A DNA stretch of 64,000 nucleotides from Halospeciosus flavus (lineage in GTDB: Archaea; Halobacteriota; Halobacteria; Halobacteriales; Halobacteriaceae), in assembly GCF_029814175.1 (NCBI RefSeq), contig NZ_CP122312.1:2790001-2854000 (forward strand). The letters are read 5' to 3'. Each line of letters starts with the position of its first letter. Positions within the stretch are counted from its first letter, which is position 1. A program made the translations under genes and the position numbers. This document shows, piece after piece, positions 26,869 through 35,532 of the stretch. The notes below the pieces were generated by a model, which had not been told where the DNA came from, made no database searches, and saw nothing but the letters and a program-made list of their open reading frames with translations.

Positions 26869-27068
26869 AGTGTAGACAGACGGGCTTGGCCTATCAGGGC
26901 CGCTATACTTAATAGAAATTGGTGGGAAGAAAAAGGTGGAGTGTCACCACTCCGAAGTCGTACAAACTGAGTCCGAGTGATTCAGAGAGATCGTCCCGCA
27001 CCCCGTCTCTCGTGCCACACCGACCTGGACGTCAGTTGGTTCGACTCCCCCCTCTGTCCAAAGCCCAC

Positions 27069-27094
27069 GAACGCCCTCCGCTTCGAGGGCGTTC
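27069..27094. repeat. Perfect 10-bp stem-loop
   Basis: GAACGCCCTC (27069-27078) and GAGGGCGTTC (27085-27094) with a six-base loop. Possibly a transcript-end or regulatory hairpin; no gene flanks it tightly. Confidence 0.6.
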
Positions 27095-27207
27095 TTCGAG
27101 TAGCGTCAACCACAACGTGCTCCGAGACGCCAGTGAAATTGACCTGGTACGACATCCTCCCCTGCGACCAGCGGATCGAGTCGGTGTCCGCGTCGACTCC
27201 CCGGTAC

Positions 27208-27357
27208 GTGCTCAGAGCACTGGTAGGGGAACAGTGCGACGCCACGGAAGCGGAGAACCGGTACTTCGAGTGTCGGAACTGCGGCCGGCAGGTAGAGAAC
27301 GGAACGACCTGTCCGGCGTGTGGATCCGACGAAATCGCCGAGTACGAGCAGTTCTAA
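27208..27357 (+). CDS. Small zinc-ribbon protein (rubredoxin/rubrerythrin-like ribbon)
   Basis: The last 32 residues hold a clean zinc ribbon: Y-F-E-C-x-x-C-G, then C-x-x-C-G-S-D-E-I-A-E-Y. Such 50-70-residue ribbons are common in haloarchaea. The start is unsure: GTG 27208 gives 49 residues, GTG 27133 gives 74, and an ATG at 26977 gives 126 with an unconvincing N-terminus. It could also be the surviving 3' end of a decayed gene. Confidence 0.5.
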   Translation: MLRALVGEQCDATEAENRYFECRNCGRQVENGTTCPACGSDEIAEYEQF

Positions 27358-27447
27358 CGGACGACGATCCGCGACTACAGACCCATTCTTGGCACCGACC
27401 CGCGGGGGGCTCGACGCCCGTCGTCGAAGCGCCATACCCGACAGAAG

Positions 27448-27636
27448 ATGAGTGATACGTCACGCTCACGGGACCACTCCGAGTCCGTCTCGAACCTCTC
27501 GGTAGGCGAGATTCTGTCGATACTGGTCCACCTCTCGTTCGTCACACTCGTCGTCTATACCCAGACCGGGAGCCACCTGCTCACGGGTGCCGTCACGTTC
27601 TGTGTGGGGCTGATTCTCGTGTGGCGCTGCAGTTAA
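27448..27636 (+). CDS. Small two-helix membrane protein
   Basis: Predicted 62 residues from ATG 27448. A Ser-rich polar N-terminus (1-20) is followed by two hydrophobic segments (~22-40 and ~44-60). Family not recognised; plausible because of composition and a clean start and stop. Confidence 0.5.
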   Translation: MSDTSRSRDHSESVSNLSVGEILSILVHLSFVTLVVYTQTGSHLLTGAVTFCVGLILVWRCS

Positions 27637-27678
27637 GCCCCACCGTCTGACGCCGTCGGGGCGGGTGTCTCCGGCGCG

Positions 27679-27891
27679 CTAGCCTTCGTCGTCGAGCCAC
27701 CACGTCAGCGCGTTCCCGCTCGTCGCCGTCTCGACGCGACCCCGTTGTTGCAGGTCCCGGAGGCGGTCGACGGCCTGTTGCTTCGGAATCCCCAGTTCGC
27801 GGGCGATCTCCTCGGTTCGGTGGTTCCCACCGGCGATGCACTCGCCGAGTGCCGTCTCGTCGGGTTCGCGTAAGTTGTCGTGGTCGAACAT
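27679..27891 (-). CDS. Small winged-helix DNA-binding protein
   Basis: Predicted 70 residues, almost all one winged helix-turn-helix: T-E-E-I-A-R-E-L-G-I-P-K-Q-Q-A-V-D-R-L is the recognition region, followed by a wing (G-R-V-E-T-A-x-S-G-N-A-L-x-W-W). MarR/ArsR-like one-domain regulators of this size are frequent in haloarchaea. No effector domain, so it may work as a dimeric repressor or chromatin-like factor. Confidence 0.7.
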   Translation of the reverse strand: MFDHDNLREPDETALGECIAGGNHRTEEIARELGIPKQQAVDRLRDLQQRGRVETATSGNALTWWLDDEG

Positions 27892-28188
27892 GGGTACGGT
27901 GGCAGGGGGAGATGTTTCGGTCGTTCCGACCGACGCCCTCGACGGACTGGCGCGAGGGCTGTCGTCGCTGGTGACGGCTGTTCTCGTGGGTCTGGGCGTG
28001 AACCGCCCCGACGCCGACGTCCCGTCACCACGTCGGTAGCGAGTACGATCCGATTATTAAGTACGACGGCCATGGCACACCAAACCAGAGTGGAAGTATC
28101 GGACTTCGGTGAGTAATCGAACACCGTCCCGCGAGCGTCGGCCGGTGGAGTCGCTAGGGTTTTGTCGGTGTGGGCGAACCCACCACAC

Positions 28189-28503
28189 GTGCCCTCGCTC
28201 ACGCTCGGTGCCGCGCTCGGGGTCGCCTTCTTCGTCGTCCTCCACACGGCCATCGCCGCCGTCGCGGCCCGGTTCTTCCGGCTTCGGCTGTCGACCCGCT
28301 GGGGACGCGTGGCGTTCACCGTCTTCTTCGTCCCGGTGGTCTACCTGGCGACGACGCTCGTCCTCGGTGCGCTCGGCGTCGGTGCCGGGGCGTTCGAGAG
28401 TAGACGGGTGTTCCTGACGGTGACGTGGGCGTTCCCGTTCTTCCTCGGGTACTCCGTCGACCTGTTCTGGATGCCGCCACCCGAACCCGAGGGCGAGCGT
28501 TAG
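28189..28503 (+). CDS. Small multi-helix membrane protein of unknown function
   Basis: Predicted 104 residues with about three hydrophobic helices (5-25, 38-60, 75-95) and an acidic Pro-rich tail. Chosen start GTG 28189; TTG 28162 and GTG 28168 are alternatives. It converges on thymidylate kinase with a four-base stop overlap. Family not recognised. Confidence 0.6.
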   Translation: MPSLTLGAALGVAFFVVLHTAIAAVAARFFRLRLSTRWGRVAFTVFFVPVVYLATTLVLGALGVGAGAFESRRVFLTVTWAFPFFLGYSVDLFWMPPPEPEGER

Positions 28504-29084
28504 TCGAGGAGGCGGTCGAGAGTCTCTTCGACGGCGGCGAGGACTTCCTCGGGTGACTGGGTGGCGTCGATGCGGACGAAGCGTTCGGGTTCGTACTCGA
28601 CGAGTCGCTCGTAGTTCGACTGGACGTCCGCGAGGAAGGCCGCCTGCTCGAACTTGTTGGTCGCGCCGCTCCGGGCCGCACCGGTCTCCGGGTCCACGTC
28701 GAAGTAGAGCGTCGCGTCCGGCGCGCGGGTGAACGGTTCGTGGATGCCGCGGACGTACTCCATCGGCCGCTTCACCTCCCCCTCCAGGGCGGCCCCCTGG
28801 TAGGCGTAGCGCGAGTCGGAGTAGCGATCCGAGACGACGACGTCGCCGCGCTCCAGCGCGGGGCGGACGACTCGGGAGAGGTGGTCGGCGTGGTCGGCGG
28901 TGTAGAGAAAGAGTTCCGCGAGGGGGTCGGCGTCGTCCTCGCCGATGGAGCGGCGGACGGCGTCACCGTACCACGAGTTCGTCGGTTCGCGCGTGAACTC
29001 GAAGCCCTCGTCGTAGCGCTCACGGAGTGCCTCCCACACCGTCGTCTTCCCGCTCCCGTCGATTCCCTCCAGTGTGACGAGCAT
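28500..29084 (-). CDS. tmk: Thymidylate kinase (dTMP kinase)
   Basis: Predicted 194 residues. The P-loop G-I-D-G-S-G-K-T-T is at residues 7-15; the D-R-Y-x-x-S-x-x-A-Y-Q motif near residue 85 and the LID-like E/Q-rich stretch afterwards are those of TMPK. It phosphorylates dTMP to dTDP. Being within 2 kb of ribonucleotide reductase puts two DNA-precursor enzymes close together on the same strand, though not in one operon. Confidence 0.93.
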   Translation of the reverse strand: MLVTLEGIDGSGKTTVWEALRERYDEGFEFTREPTNSWYGDAVRRSIGEDDADPLAELFLYTADHADHLSRVVRPALERGDVVVSDRYSDSRYAYQGAALEGEVKRPMEYVRGIHEPFTRAPDATLYFDVDPETGAARSGATNKFEQAAFLADVQSNYERLVEYEPERFVRIDATQSPEEVLAAVEETLDRLLD

Positions 29085-29174
29085 AGTCGTCGAAGGTGTG
29101 TCCGGGAGTAAACGGCTTCGGCTTTGGCTTCGGACGCGCCCCTTTCGTACAGGGATAGTTCGAACAAGTTTTAT

Positions 29175-29197
29175 TTTTCTAGAGTTTTAATAGAAAA
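29175..29197. promoter_or_regulatory. Inverted repeat directly before the 29201 gene
   Basis: TTTTCTA (29175-29181) and TAGAAAA (29191-29197) are a perfect 7-bp inverted repeat with a 9-bp AT-rich spacer, ending three bases before the ATG. A protein bound here would block transcription start or early elongation, so it looks like an operator. Confidence 0.55.
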
Positions 29198-29200
29198 CTA

Positions 29201-29974
29201 ATGGTATCTATCGAGAAGGTAGTCTCTTCGGGTGTGTTCGCGGGGTTAGGACTCGGGGGTGTCGTCGTCGGACTCGTCGACGCGTACCAGGACCTACTTC
29301 TCCAGGGTGAGCCACCGGTCACGGTCGCGCTCGAGAACACGGTCCCGGTCGCGCTCGGTATCGTCTTGCTCTGGCTCGCGTGGGACGTCTACTGGCGGGG
29401 GAACGACGAGGAGTTCGTGAGCACCGTCGCGAAGATGTCCTTCGTCAGCGTCGTGGGCGTCGGACTCGTCGGGTCCTGGGTCGTCGGAATCCAACTGGTC
29501 CAGGGTGTGCTCAAGCCCATGGTCATCCTCCTCGACACGCTCGTCGCCGTCGCGGTCCTCGGCACCATCGCCGGCATCAACGAGGCGGAGCGGGACGTCG
29601 AACGCGACCGCTTCGAGACGCTGGCCCAGCAGGCCGACCGCCCCGTCGCCGAGACGTACGTCGACGACGGACTGGTCGCCTCGGCGACGAACGAGGCGTT
29701 CCGCGACACCTTCGGCGACGGGTCGGCGGCACGGCTCGGGGCACAGACGGGCCGGACGCACGCCGAGGCGGCACTAGTCGATCTCGTCGACTTCGTGGAC
29801 GAGGATCCGCTCGCGGGGGTCTTCCCGTCGCTCGAACGCGGCGAGACAGTCGAACGCGACGTTCGCATCGAGGTCCACGGGGAACCACGCGACTACACCC
29901 TCCGACTCGCCCCCGTCTCCGGCACCGCGGACCCACTCGAAGTCTCCGCCGTCTTCGTCCCGGCGGACGAGTGA
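29201..29974 (+). CDS. Membrane protein with four helices and a C-terminal PAS-like domain
   Basis: Predicted 257 residues. Four hydrophobic segments (about 10-28, 45-63, 76-96, 105-122) are followed by a linker rich in Glu/Arg and a ~110-residue domain with N-E-A-F-R-D-x-F-G, resembling a degenerate PAS sensor fold. No histidine kinase, GGDEF or methyl-accepting region follows, so it senses without a visible output. An operator-like inverted repeat abuts the start codon. Function unknown. Confidence 0.68.
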   Translation: MVSIEKVVSSGVFAGLGLGGVVVGLVDAYQDLLLQGEPPVTVALENTVPVALGIVLLWLAWDVYWRGNDEEFVSTVAKMSFVSVVGVGLVGSWVVGIQLVQGVLKPMVILLDTLVAVAVLGTIAGINEAERDVERDRFETLAQQADRPVAETYVDDGLVASATNEAFRDTFGDGSAARLGAQTGRTHAEAALVDLVDFVDEDPLAGVFPSLERGETVERDVRIEVHGEPRDYTLRLAPVSGTADPLEVSAVFVPADE

Positions 29975-30028
29975 CCGTCCCACGAATCCGCAAGTACATT
30001 TAGGTGCAGACCGGGTGAAGTGCCGGCC

Positions 30029-30925
30029 ATGCAGGTACTCGTCACCGGCGGCACCGGGTTCATCGGGAGGGAACTCTGTCGCGAACTCGACGACCGCGGA
30101 CACGACGTCACCGCGCTCTCGCGGGAACCCGAACCGGAAGTCCTCCCCGACGGCGTCGCGACGGCCGTCGGCGACGTGACCGCCTACGACTCCATCGCGG
30201 TCGACTTCGAGGGGATGGACGCCGTCGTCAACCTCGTCGCGCTCTCGCCGCTGTTCGAACCGAAGGGTGGCGGTCAGCGCCACTTCGACGTCCACCTCGA
30301 AGGCACCAAGAACGTCGTCGAGGCGGCCGAGGCAAACGACCTCGACCGCGTCGTCCAGATGAGCGCCCTCGGCGCCGACCCGGACGGGCCGACGCCCTAC
30401 ATCCAGTCGAAGGGACGCGCCGAGGAAGTCGTCCGCGACTCCGCGGTCGACCACACGATTCTCCGCCCGTCGGTCGTGTTCGGTGACGGCGGGGAGTTCG
30501 TCCCGTTCGTCGAGACGCTCACGACGCCGTACGTCACTGCCCTCCCCGGCGGCGGGAAGACCCGCTTCCAACCTATCTGGGTCGGTGACGTCGCCGACCT
30601 CCTCGCCGACGCCCTCGACGAGGAACACGCCAACGAGACCTACGAAGTCGGCGGTCCCGAGGTCCTCACGCTCGCCGAGGTGACGAAACTCGTCTACCGC
30701 GCGAAGGGCAAGCGGGTCACCGTCCTCTCCATCCCGATGCCGCTCGCCCGTCTCGGACTCACGGTCGCCGACGCCCTCCCGTTCGTCCCGATGGGCCTCG
30801 ACCAGTACGAGTCGCTCGAGTTCGACAACACCGTCTCGGACAACGACGTGACGGCGTTCGGCCGCGACCCGGCGGACCTCCGGACGCTCGCCGACTACCT
30901 CGGCGCCGCCGAGCCGACTCCGTAG
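30029..30925 (+). CDS. NAD(P)-binding epimerase/NDUFA9-like short-chain dehydrogenase
   Basis: Predicted 298 residues. The Rossmann motif T-G-G-T-G-F-I-G starts at residue 6; an S-K-G-R-A-E segment sits where the Y-x-x-x-K of extended SDRs is, and the catalytic Tyr precedes it (P-Y-I-Q-S-K). The overall pattern (S-A-L-G-A, I-L-R-P-S-V-V-F-G) matches complex I NDUFA9-type or NmrA-like atypical SDRs. Substrate unknown. The ATG at 30029 is preferred to a GTG at 30020. Confidence 0.82.
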   Translation: MQVLVTGGTGFIGRELCRELDDRGHDVTALSREPEPEVLPDGVATAVGDVTAYDSIAVDFEGMDAVVNLVALSPLFEPKGGGQRHFDVHLEGTKNVVEAAEANDLDRVVQMSALGADPDGPTPYIQSKGRAEEVVRDSAVDHTILRPSVVFGDGGEFVPFVETLTTPYVTALPGGGKTRFQPIWVGDVADLLADALDEEHANETYEVGGPEVLTLAEVTKLVYRAKGKRVTVLSIPMPLARLGLTVADALPFVPMGLDQYESLEFDNTVSDNDVTAFGRDPADLRTLADYLGAAEPTP

Positions 30926-31121
30926 CACGCGTCGAGACTCGACGCTCGAACTCACCGGGCGACTTAAAGGGGGCCGATTCAGCTCGTGTCGGCGGAACGA
31001 AGAAAATCCGTCGACAGCGGCCGAACCCTCCGTTTTTTCAGTAATCGTCGACGCCGTCCGACGCCTGTCATCAAAAGGCTTATCTCTCTGATTCCTCTCT
31101 TTTCTCCCAACGACCAGTATC

Positions 31122-32303
31122 ATGAAACTCGCAATGATCGGGTTCGGCCAGGCGGGCGGGAAAGTACTCGACAAGTTCCTCGAGTACGACCAGCGCCACG
31201 GGAGTAAGATCGTCCGCTCCGCCGTCGCCGTCAACACCGCGAAAGCCGACCTCATGGGGCTCGAACACGTCCCGGAGGAGAATCGGATTCTCGTCGGGCA
31301 GTCGCGAGTGAAGGGCCACGGCGTCGGCGCCGACAACGAACTCGGGGCCGAAGTCGTCGAGGAGGACATCAACGAGATCCAGGGCGCCATCGACCAGATT
31401 CCCGTCCACGAGGTCGACGCCTTCCTCATCCTCGCGGGACTCGGTGGCGGGACCGGTTCCGGCGGCGCGCCCGTCCTCGCGAAGCACCTCAAACGCATCT
31501 ACACGGAACCCGTCTACGGCCTGGGCATCCTCCCCGGCGGAGACGAGGGGGGCATCTACACGCTGAACGCCGCCCGCTCGTTCCAGACGTTCGTCGGCGA
31601 GGTGGACAACCTCCTCGTCTTCGACAACGACAACTGGCGGAAGACCGGCGAGTCCGTCCAGGGCGGCTACGACGAGATCAACGACGAGATCGTCAAGCGC
31701 TTCGGCGTCCTCTTCGGCGCCGGCGAGGTCGAGACCGGCGACACCGTCGCCGAGTCCGTCGTCGACTCCTCCGAGATCATCAACACCCTCGCGGGAGGTG
31801 GCGTCTCGACCGTGGGCTACGCCCGCGAGACCGTCGAGAACGACCAGTCCTCGGGTGGCATCCTCTCGAAGTTCACCGGCGGGAACGAGTCGAAGGCCGA
31901 GGACACCGCCAACACGACCAACCGCATCACCTCGCTCGTCCGGAAGGCGACGCTCGGTCGACTCACGCTCCCCTGCGAACCCGAGGGTGCCGAGCGCGCC
32001 CTCCTCGTCACGGCCGGCCCGCCCGCCTTCCTCAACCGGAAGGGTATCGAGCGCGGGCGGAAGTGGCTCGAGGAGCAGACCGGGTCGATGGAGGTTCGCG
32101 GTGGGGACTACCCCATCCCCGAGTCGAACCACGTCGCCGCCGTCGTCCTGCTGTCCGGCGTGACGAACGTCGAGCGGATCAAGGACCTCCAGCGGGTCGC
32201 CGTCGAGGCACAGGAGAACATCGAAGAGATTCGCGAGGAGAGCGAAGAGAAACTCCAAGAACTCGTTGGAGACGACGAAGATGAACTGGAACCGCTCTTC
32301 TAA
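31122..32303 (+). CDS. cetZ: CetZ tubulin-like cytoskeletal GTPase
   Basis: Predicted 393 residues. The tubulin/FtsZ nucleotide loop G-G-G-T-G-S-G-G is at residues 108-115 and the protein starts with the CetZ-type M-K-L-A-M-I-G-F-G-Q-A-G-G-K. CetZ proteins polymerise with GTP and control haloarchaeal cell shape and motility; CetZ1 of Haloferax volcanii is the model. The acidic tail E-E-L-Q-E-L... ends in L-F. The next gene starts 23 bases before this stop, so the two are translationally linked. Confidence 0.95.
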   Translation: MKLAMIGFGQAGGKVLDKFLEYDQRHGSKIVRSAVAVNTAKADLMGLEHVPEENRILVGQSRVKGHGVGADNELGAEVVEEDINEIQGAIDQIPVHEVDAFLILAGLGGGTGSGGAPVLAKHLKRIYTEPVYGLGILPGGDEGGIYTLNAARSFQTFVGEVDNLLVFDNDNWRKTGESVQGGYDEINDEIVKRFGVLFGAGEVETGDTVAESVVDSSEIINTLAGGGVSTVGYARETVENDQSSGGILSKFTGGNESKAEDTANTTNRITSLVRKATLGRLTLPCEPEGAERALLVTAGPPAFLNRKGIERGRKWLEEQTGSMEVRGGDYPIPESNHVAAVVLLSGVTNVERIKDLQRVAVEAQENIEEIREESEEKLQELVGDDEDELEPLF

Positions 32304-33063
32304 GGTCGTCCTCGCGCTGTTCGTCCTCCTCGCCGCCGCCGTCGCGCCCGTCGCCGCGGTCGACGTGCAGGGGAACGTCTCGGACAGTGCCGAGGTCGGC
32401 GCCCAGCAGGACAGGACGTTCACGTTCACGAACCTCTACACCGACTACGAGGAGTGGACGCTCCACGGGCAGACGGACCTCACGCAGGTCACGTGGACGG
32501 TCACGGCCTACGACAACGCCGGGAACCAGATCGAACAGCAGACGTTCACCGGGCAGAGCTTCGACTACCACATCCGCGCCAGTGACGGCACCACGAAGGT
32601 GACCGTCCGTCTGCAGGGGACGACGCCGGCGGTCGACGACTGGAGCTACCAGCCACCCCAGTCGATCGTCTTCGCCGAGTTCCAGCAGACCCAGCAGGGT
32701 GGTTCGGCGACCGTCCTCCAGAGCTACGACGGGGTCCGACCGTACACCCAGCAGAGCCAGCAGGCCCGCACACAGATTCAGCAGGCCGAGGCCGCCATCC
32801 AGAACGCCCAGTCCGCGGGTGCCGACGTCTCCGAGGCGAAACGGCTTCGGCAGAACGCCGTCGAGGCGTACAACTCCGGCAACTTCGACCTCGCCATCGA
32901 CCTCGCCAACCAGGCCGAGCAGAAGGCCGAGTCCGCCGCCAAGTCGAGTAAGCTCACCCGCTGGGCGCTCATCGGCGGGGCCGTCGTGATCGTCCTCCTG
33001 GCGCTCGCCGGCGGCGTCTGGTACTACCTCAGTAACCGCGAGACGCACGACAAACTCGCCTGA
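32281..33063 (+). CDS. Signal-peptide membrane protein encoded in overlap with cetZ
   Basis: Predicted 260 residues from ATG 32281. Residues 1-25 are a signal peptide or N-terminal anchor. An extracellular beta-rich domain (~27-150) with Trp and Thr is followed by a Gln-rich coiled-coil-like helix region (~155-225; Q-Q-A-x-x-Q-I-Q-Q-A-E-A-A-I) containing a TPR-like N-S-G-N-F-D-L-A-I-D-L-A. One membrane helix (~232-252) and a short tail complete it. The 23-base overlap with cetZ and the membrane location suggest a partner linking CetZ function to the envelope; direct contact is inference. Confidence 0.7.
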   Translation: MNWNRSSKVVLALFVLLAAAVAPVAAVDVQGNVSDSAEVGAQQDRTFTFTNLYTDYEEWTLHGQTDLTQVTWTVTAYDNAGNQIEQQTFTGQSFDYHIRASDGTTKVTVRLQGTTPAVDDWSYQPPQSIVFAEFQQTQQGGSATVLQSYDGVRPYTQQSQQARTQIQQAEAAIQNAQSAGADVSEAKRLRQNAVEAYNSGNFDLAIDLANQAEQKAESAAKSSKLTRWALIGGAVVIVLLALAGGVWYYLSNRETHDKLA

Positions 33064-33068
33064 CGGTC

Positions 33069-33710
33069 ATGCACACCGTCGTCCCGTTTTCCGGTACCGA
33101 CCCGTGTACGCGACTCTCGCCCGTTCTCGAACCCGCCGAGCGCCGCGAGTTCGCGGCCGCCATGCGTGACGACGTCCTCGACGCCGTCGACGCCGCCGGT
33201 GGCGACCCGGAGTTGGTCGTCCCCGAACCGCTCGACTGCGACCAGGCCGACGTCCCCGTCACCGTCGACGACCGGGACCTCTCGACGGCCGTGAACGCCG
33301 CACTCGACGCGGATGCGGGTCCGACCGCCGTCGTGATGGCCGACCTCGCGCTCGCCGAACCCCGTACCCTCGCCGCCCTCTTCGAGGCGGACGGCGACGT
33401 CGTCGTGGCACCGGGCCGTGGCGGCGGGACGAACGCCCTCGTCGTCCGCCACCCCGACTTCCGCGTCGACTACCACGGCGCGTCCTTCCTCGACCACCTG
33501 CGAGCGGCACGTGACGCCGGCGCGAGCGTCCGGGAGTTCGACTCTCACCGTCTCGCGACGGACGTCGACGAACCGGACGACCTCGCCGAACTCCTGCTCC
33601 ACGGCGACGGCCGTGCGACGAGGTGGCTCCGCCAGGCCGGCTTCGACCTCACGGTCGCCGACGGACGGGTGGGCGTCGAACGCACGACCTCGGGTGGTGA
33701 CCCGACGTGA
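33069..33710 (+). CDS. cofC: 2-phospho-L-lactate guanylyltransferase CofC (F420 biosynthesis)
   Basis: Predicted 213 residues. Nucleotidyltransferase fold with D-x-x-x-A near residue 98 and the CofC signature G-R-G-G-G-T-N-A-L near 118, followed by Y-H-G-x-S-F-x-x-H. It activates 2-phospholactate (or PEP) with GTP for linking to FO. It lies five bases after the cetZ-linked membrane gene and overlaps the next gene by four bases, in a string ending with cofG. Confidence 0.92.
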   Translation: MHTVVPFSGTDPCTRLSPVLEPAERREFAAAMRDDVLDAVDAAGGDPELVVPEPLDCDQADVPVTVDDRDLSTAVNAALDADAGPTAVVMADLALAEPRTLAALFEADGDVVVAPGRGGGTNALVVRHPDFRVDYHGASFLDHLRAARDAGASVREFDSHRLATDVDEPDDLAELLLHGDGRATRWLRQAGFDLTVADGRVGVERTTSGGDPT

Positions 33711-34117
33711 CCGCCCTCGATTGGCGCACGCTCGTCCGGTACGTCGTCTCGGTCGTCGGATTGCTCCTCCTCACGGGAGTCGTCGCGACGGTGCTGACGA
33801 CCGCGCTCACGGCACTCGGTCTCCCGAACCCGGTCGCCAGTCCCGCCGGACTCGGCGGGGGAATCGCGGCCGCGCTGGCCGCTGCCGACGCCTTCACGCC
33901 GATCGGTCGCGGGACGCGCACCGACGCGCTCGAACGGAAGTCCGACGTCCGCCTCGGGTTCGAGATCGTCCTCGCGGTCCTCCTCGGCGCGGCCGGGACC
34001 GTCCTCGTGGTCTCGCTCGGCGGCGGTGGGTTGCTCTCCCTCTTCGGTGGCGCCCTCCTCGGCTACGCCGCCTTCATGTTCCAGAACCGGGAGGCCTACG
34101 TCCTCGAACGCGAGTAG
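33707..34117 (+). CDS. Small membrane protein between cofC and cofG
   Basis: Predicted 136 residues, four hydrophobic segments. GTG start overlaps the cofC stop (GTGA). Family not recognised. Its position inside the F420 cluster may be incidental. Confidence 0.65.
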   Translation: MTALDWRTLVRYVVSVVGLLLLTGVVATVLTTALTALGLPNPVASPAGLGGGIAAALAAADAFTPIGRGTRTDALERKSDVRLGFEIVLAVLLGAAGTVLVVSLGGGGLLSLFGGALLGYAAFMFQNREAYVLERE

Positions 34118-34180
34118 CCCCAGCAAGGAACAGAGTAGGGTAGCAACGCTTTTCGGCGCCCACGGACTACCCGAAGAGCG

Positions 34181-35296
34181 ATGACGGACATTCCGGGCGC
34201 CGACGAGTACGGTATCGACCTCACCATCGACGAGGCGGAGGTCGAACGACTGCTCGACGTCGGACCCGCGGACGTCGAGGCGGCGTCGGAACTCTCCTTC
34301 GCCCGGAACGTCTTCCTCCCGCTCACCACGGCCTGTCGCTACACCTGTACCTACTGTACCTACTACGACCCACCGGGACAGGCGAGTCTGATGAGTCCCG
34401 AGGACATCCGGGAGTCGGTTCGGCTGGGCGCCGACGCCGGCTGTACGGAGGCGCTGTTCACCTTCGGCGACGACCCAGACGACCGATACACGCAGATTCA
34501 CGACCAACTCGACGAGTGGGGCCACGACTCCATCCACGAGTACCTTCGGGAGGCGTGCGAGATCGCCCTCGACGAGGGACTCCTCCCCCACGCGAACCCC
34601 GGCGACCAGACCTACGAGGAGATGGCGCAGGTCGCCGACGTGAACGCGAGTATGGGCGTGATGTTGGAGACGACCGCCGAGGTGCAGGCCCACGGCGGTC
34701 CCCGCGCGAAGAACCCCGGCCAGCGACTCAACACCATCCGGAACGCGGGCGAACTCGGCGTCCCCTTCACGACGGGCATCCTCGTGGGAATCGGCGAGGA
34801 CTGGACCGACCGCGCGGAGTCGCTGCTCGCCATCCGCGACCTCCACGAGCGCTACGGCCACGTCCAGGAGGTCATCGTCCAGCCAGTGTCGAACAACGAG
34901 CGCTGGACGGATGGCTCGCCCTCCATCGAGACCCAGCGCCGCGTCGTCGCGATGGCCCGCGCCGCCCTCCCCGACGAGGTGAGCGTGCAGGTGCCGCCGA
35001 ACCTCGCACCCGCTCGCGACCTCGTCGACTGCGGCGTCGACGACTTGGGCGGCGTGTCGCCCGTCACCGACGACTACGTCAACCCCGACTACGAGTGGCC
35101 CGCGCTCCGCGAACTGGAGGACATCGCCGAGCACGCTGGCGTCCCACTCCGCGAGCGCCTGCCGGTCTACGAACACTTCCTCGAAGACGGCCGGCAGTGG
35201 GTCTCAGAGCGCGTCCGTGCCGAACTCGACGCCGACTCCCCGGCGGGCGAACGCTACCGCGCCGTCCTGGAAGGCGAGTCGCTCGCCGCCGACTGA
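34181..35296 (+). CDS. cofG: FO synthase subunit 1, CofG (F420 biosynthesis)
   Basis: Predicted 371 residues. Radical-SAM ligands Cys52, Cys56 and Cys59 (C-R-Y-T-C-T-Y-C). G-V-M-L-E and G-I-L-V-G-I-G-E are typical of the CofG barrel. With CofH it makes FO, the deazaflavin of F420. It is 63 bases after the membrane gene and has a TTTTCGG element about 28 bp before the ATG, so it may also have its own promoter. Confidence 0.94.
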   Translation: MTDIPGADEYGIDLTIDEAEVERLLDVGPADVEAASELSFARNVFLPLTTACRYTCTYCTYYDPPGQASLMSPEDIRESVRLGADAGCTEALFTFGDDPDDRYTQIHDQLDEWGHDSIHEYLREACEIALDEGLLPHANPGDQTYEEMAQVADVNASMGVMLETTAEVQAHGGPRAKNPGQRLNTIRNAGELGVPFTTGILVGIGEDWTDRAESLLAIRDLHERYGHVQEVIVQPVSNNERWTDGSPSIETQRRVVAMARAALPDEVSVQVPPNLAPARDLVDCGVDDLGGVSPVTDDYVNPDYEWPALRELEDIAEHAGVPLRERLPVYEHFLEDGRQWVSERVRAELDADSPAGERYRAVLEGESLAAD

Positions 35297-35532
35297 CCCT
35301 TCTGCTTCTCTAGGTCACGTCTCGTCGGCGTCGGCGAGTGACGTTTGAACGACGAACGCGAACCCCAGTACCACGAGCGCACCGGCAACTCTCGCCCGCC
35401 CCGACCACTTCTCGATTTCGGCGCGCCTCGTACCCCGCCCGAGGTGCCGACCGGTACATTTCCTATCGCGTCATACAGTTTATCGGTCGGTGAACGACCC
35501 CTGGAGGTCGACGAGGAACGGAGCGGAGCGTC

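Larger units (their letters stand above)
26725..27207. other. Gap upstream of nrdJ with interleaved inverted repeats and a separate hairpin
   Basis: This gap has no gene I can support. It contains two interleaved inverted repeats (26832-26868), a palindrome-like GGCC-TATCAG-GGCC near 26889-26902 beside an AT-rich TATA-like block (26905-26925), and a 10-bp stem-loop at 27069-27094. A reading frame from ATG 26977 runs through most of it into the zinc ribbon at 27208, but that N-terminal part has no protein-like character. Confidence 0.5.
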
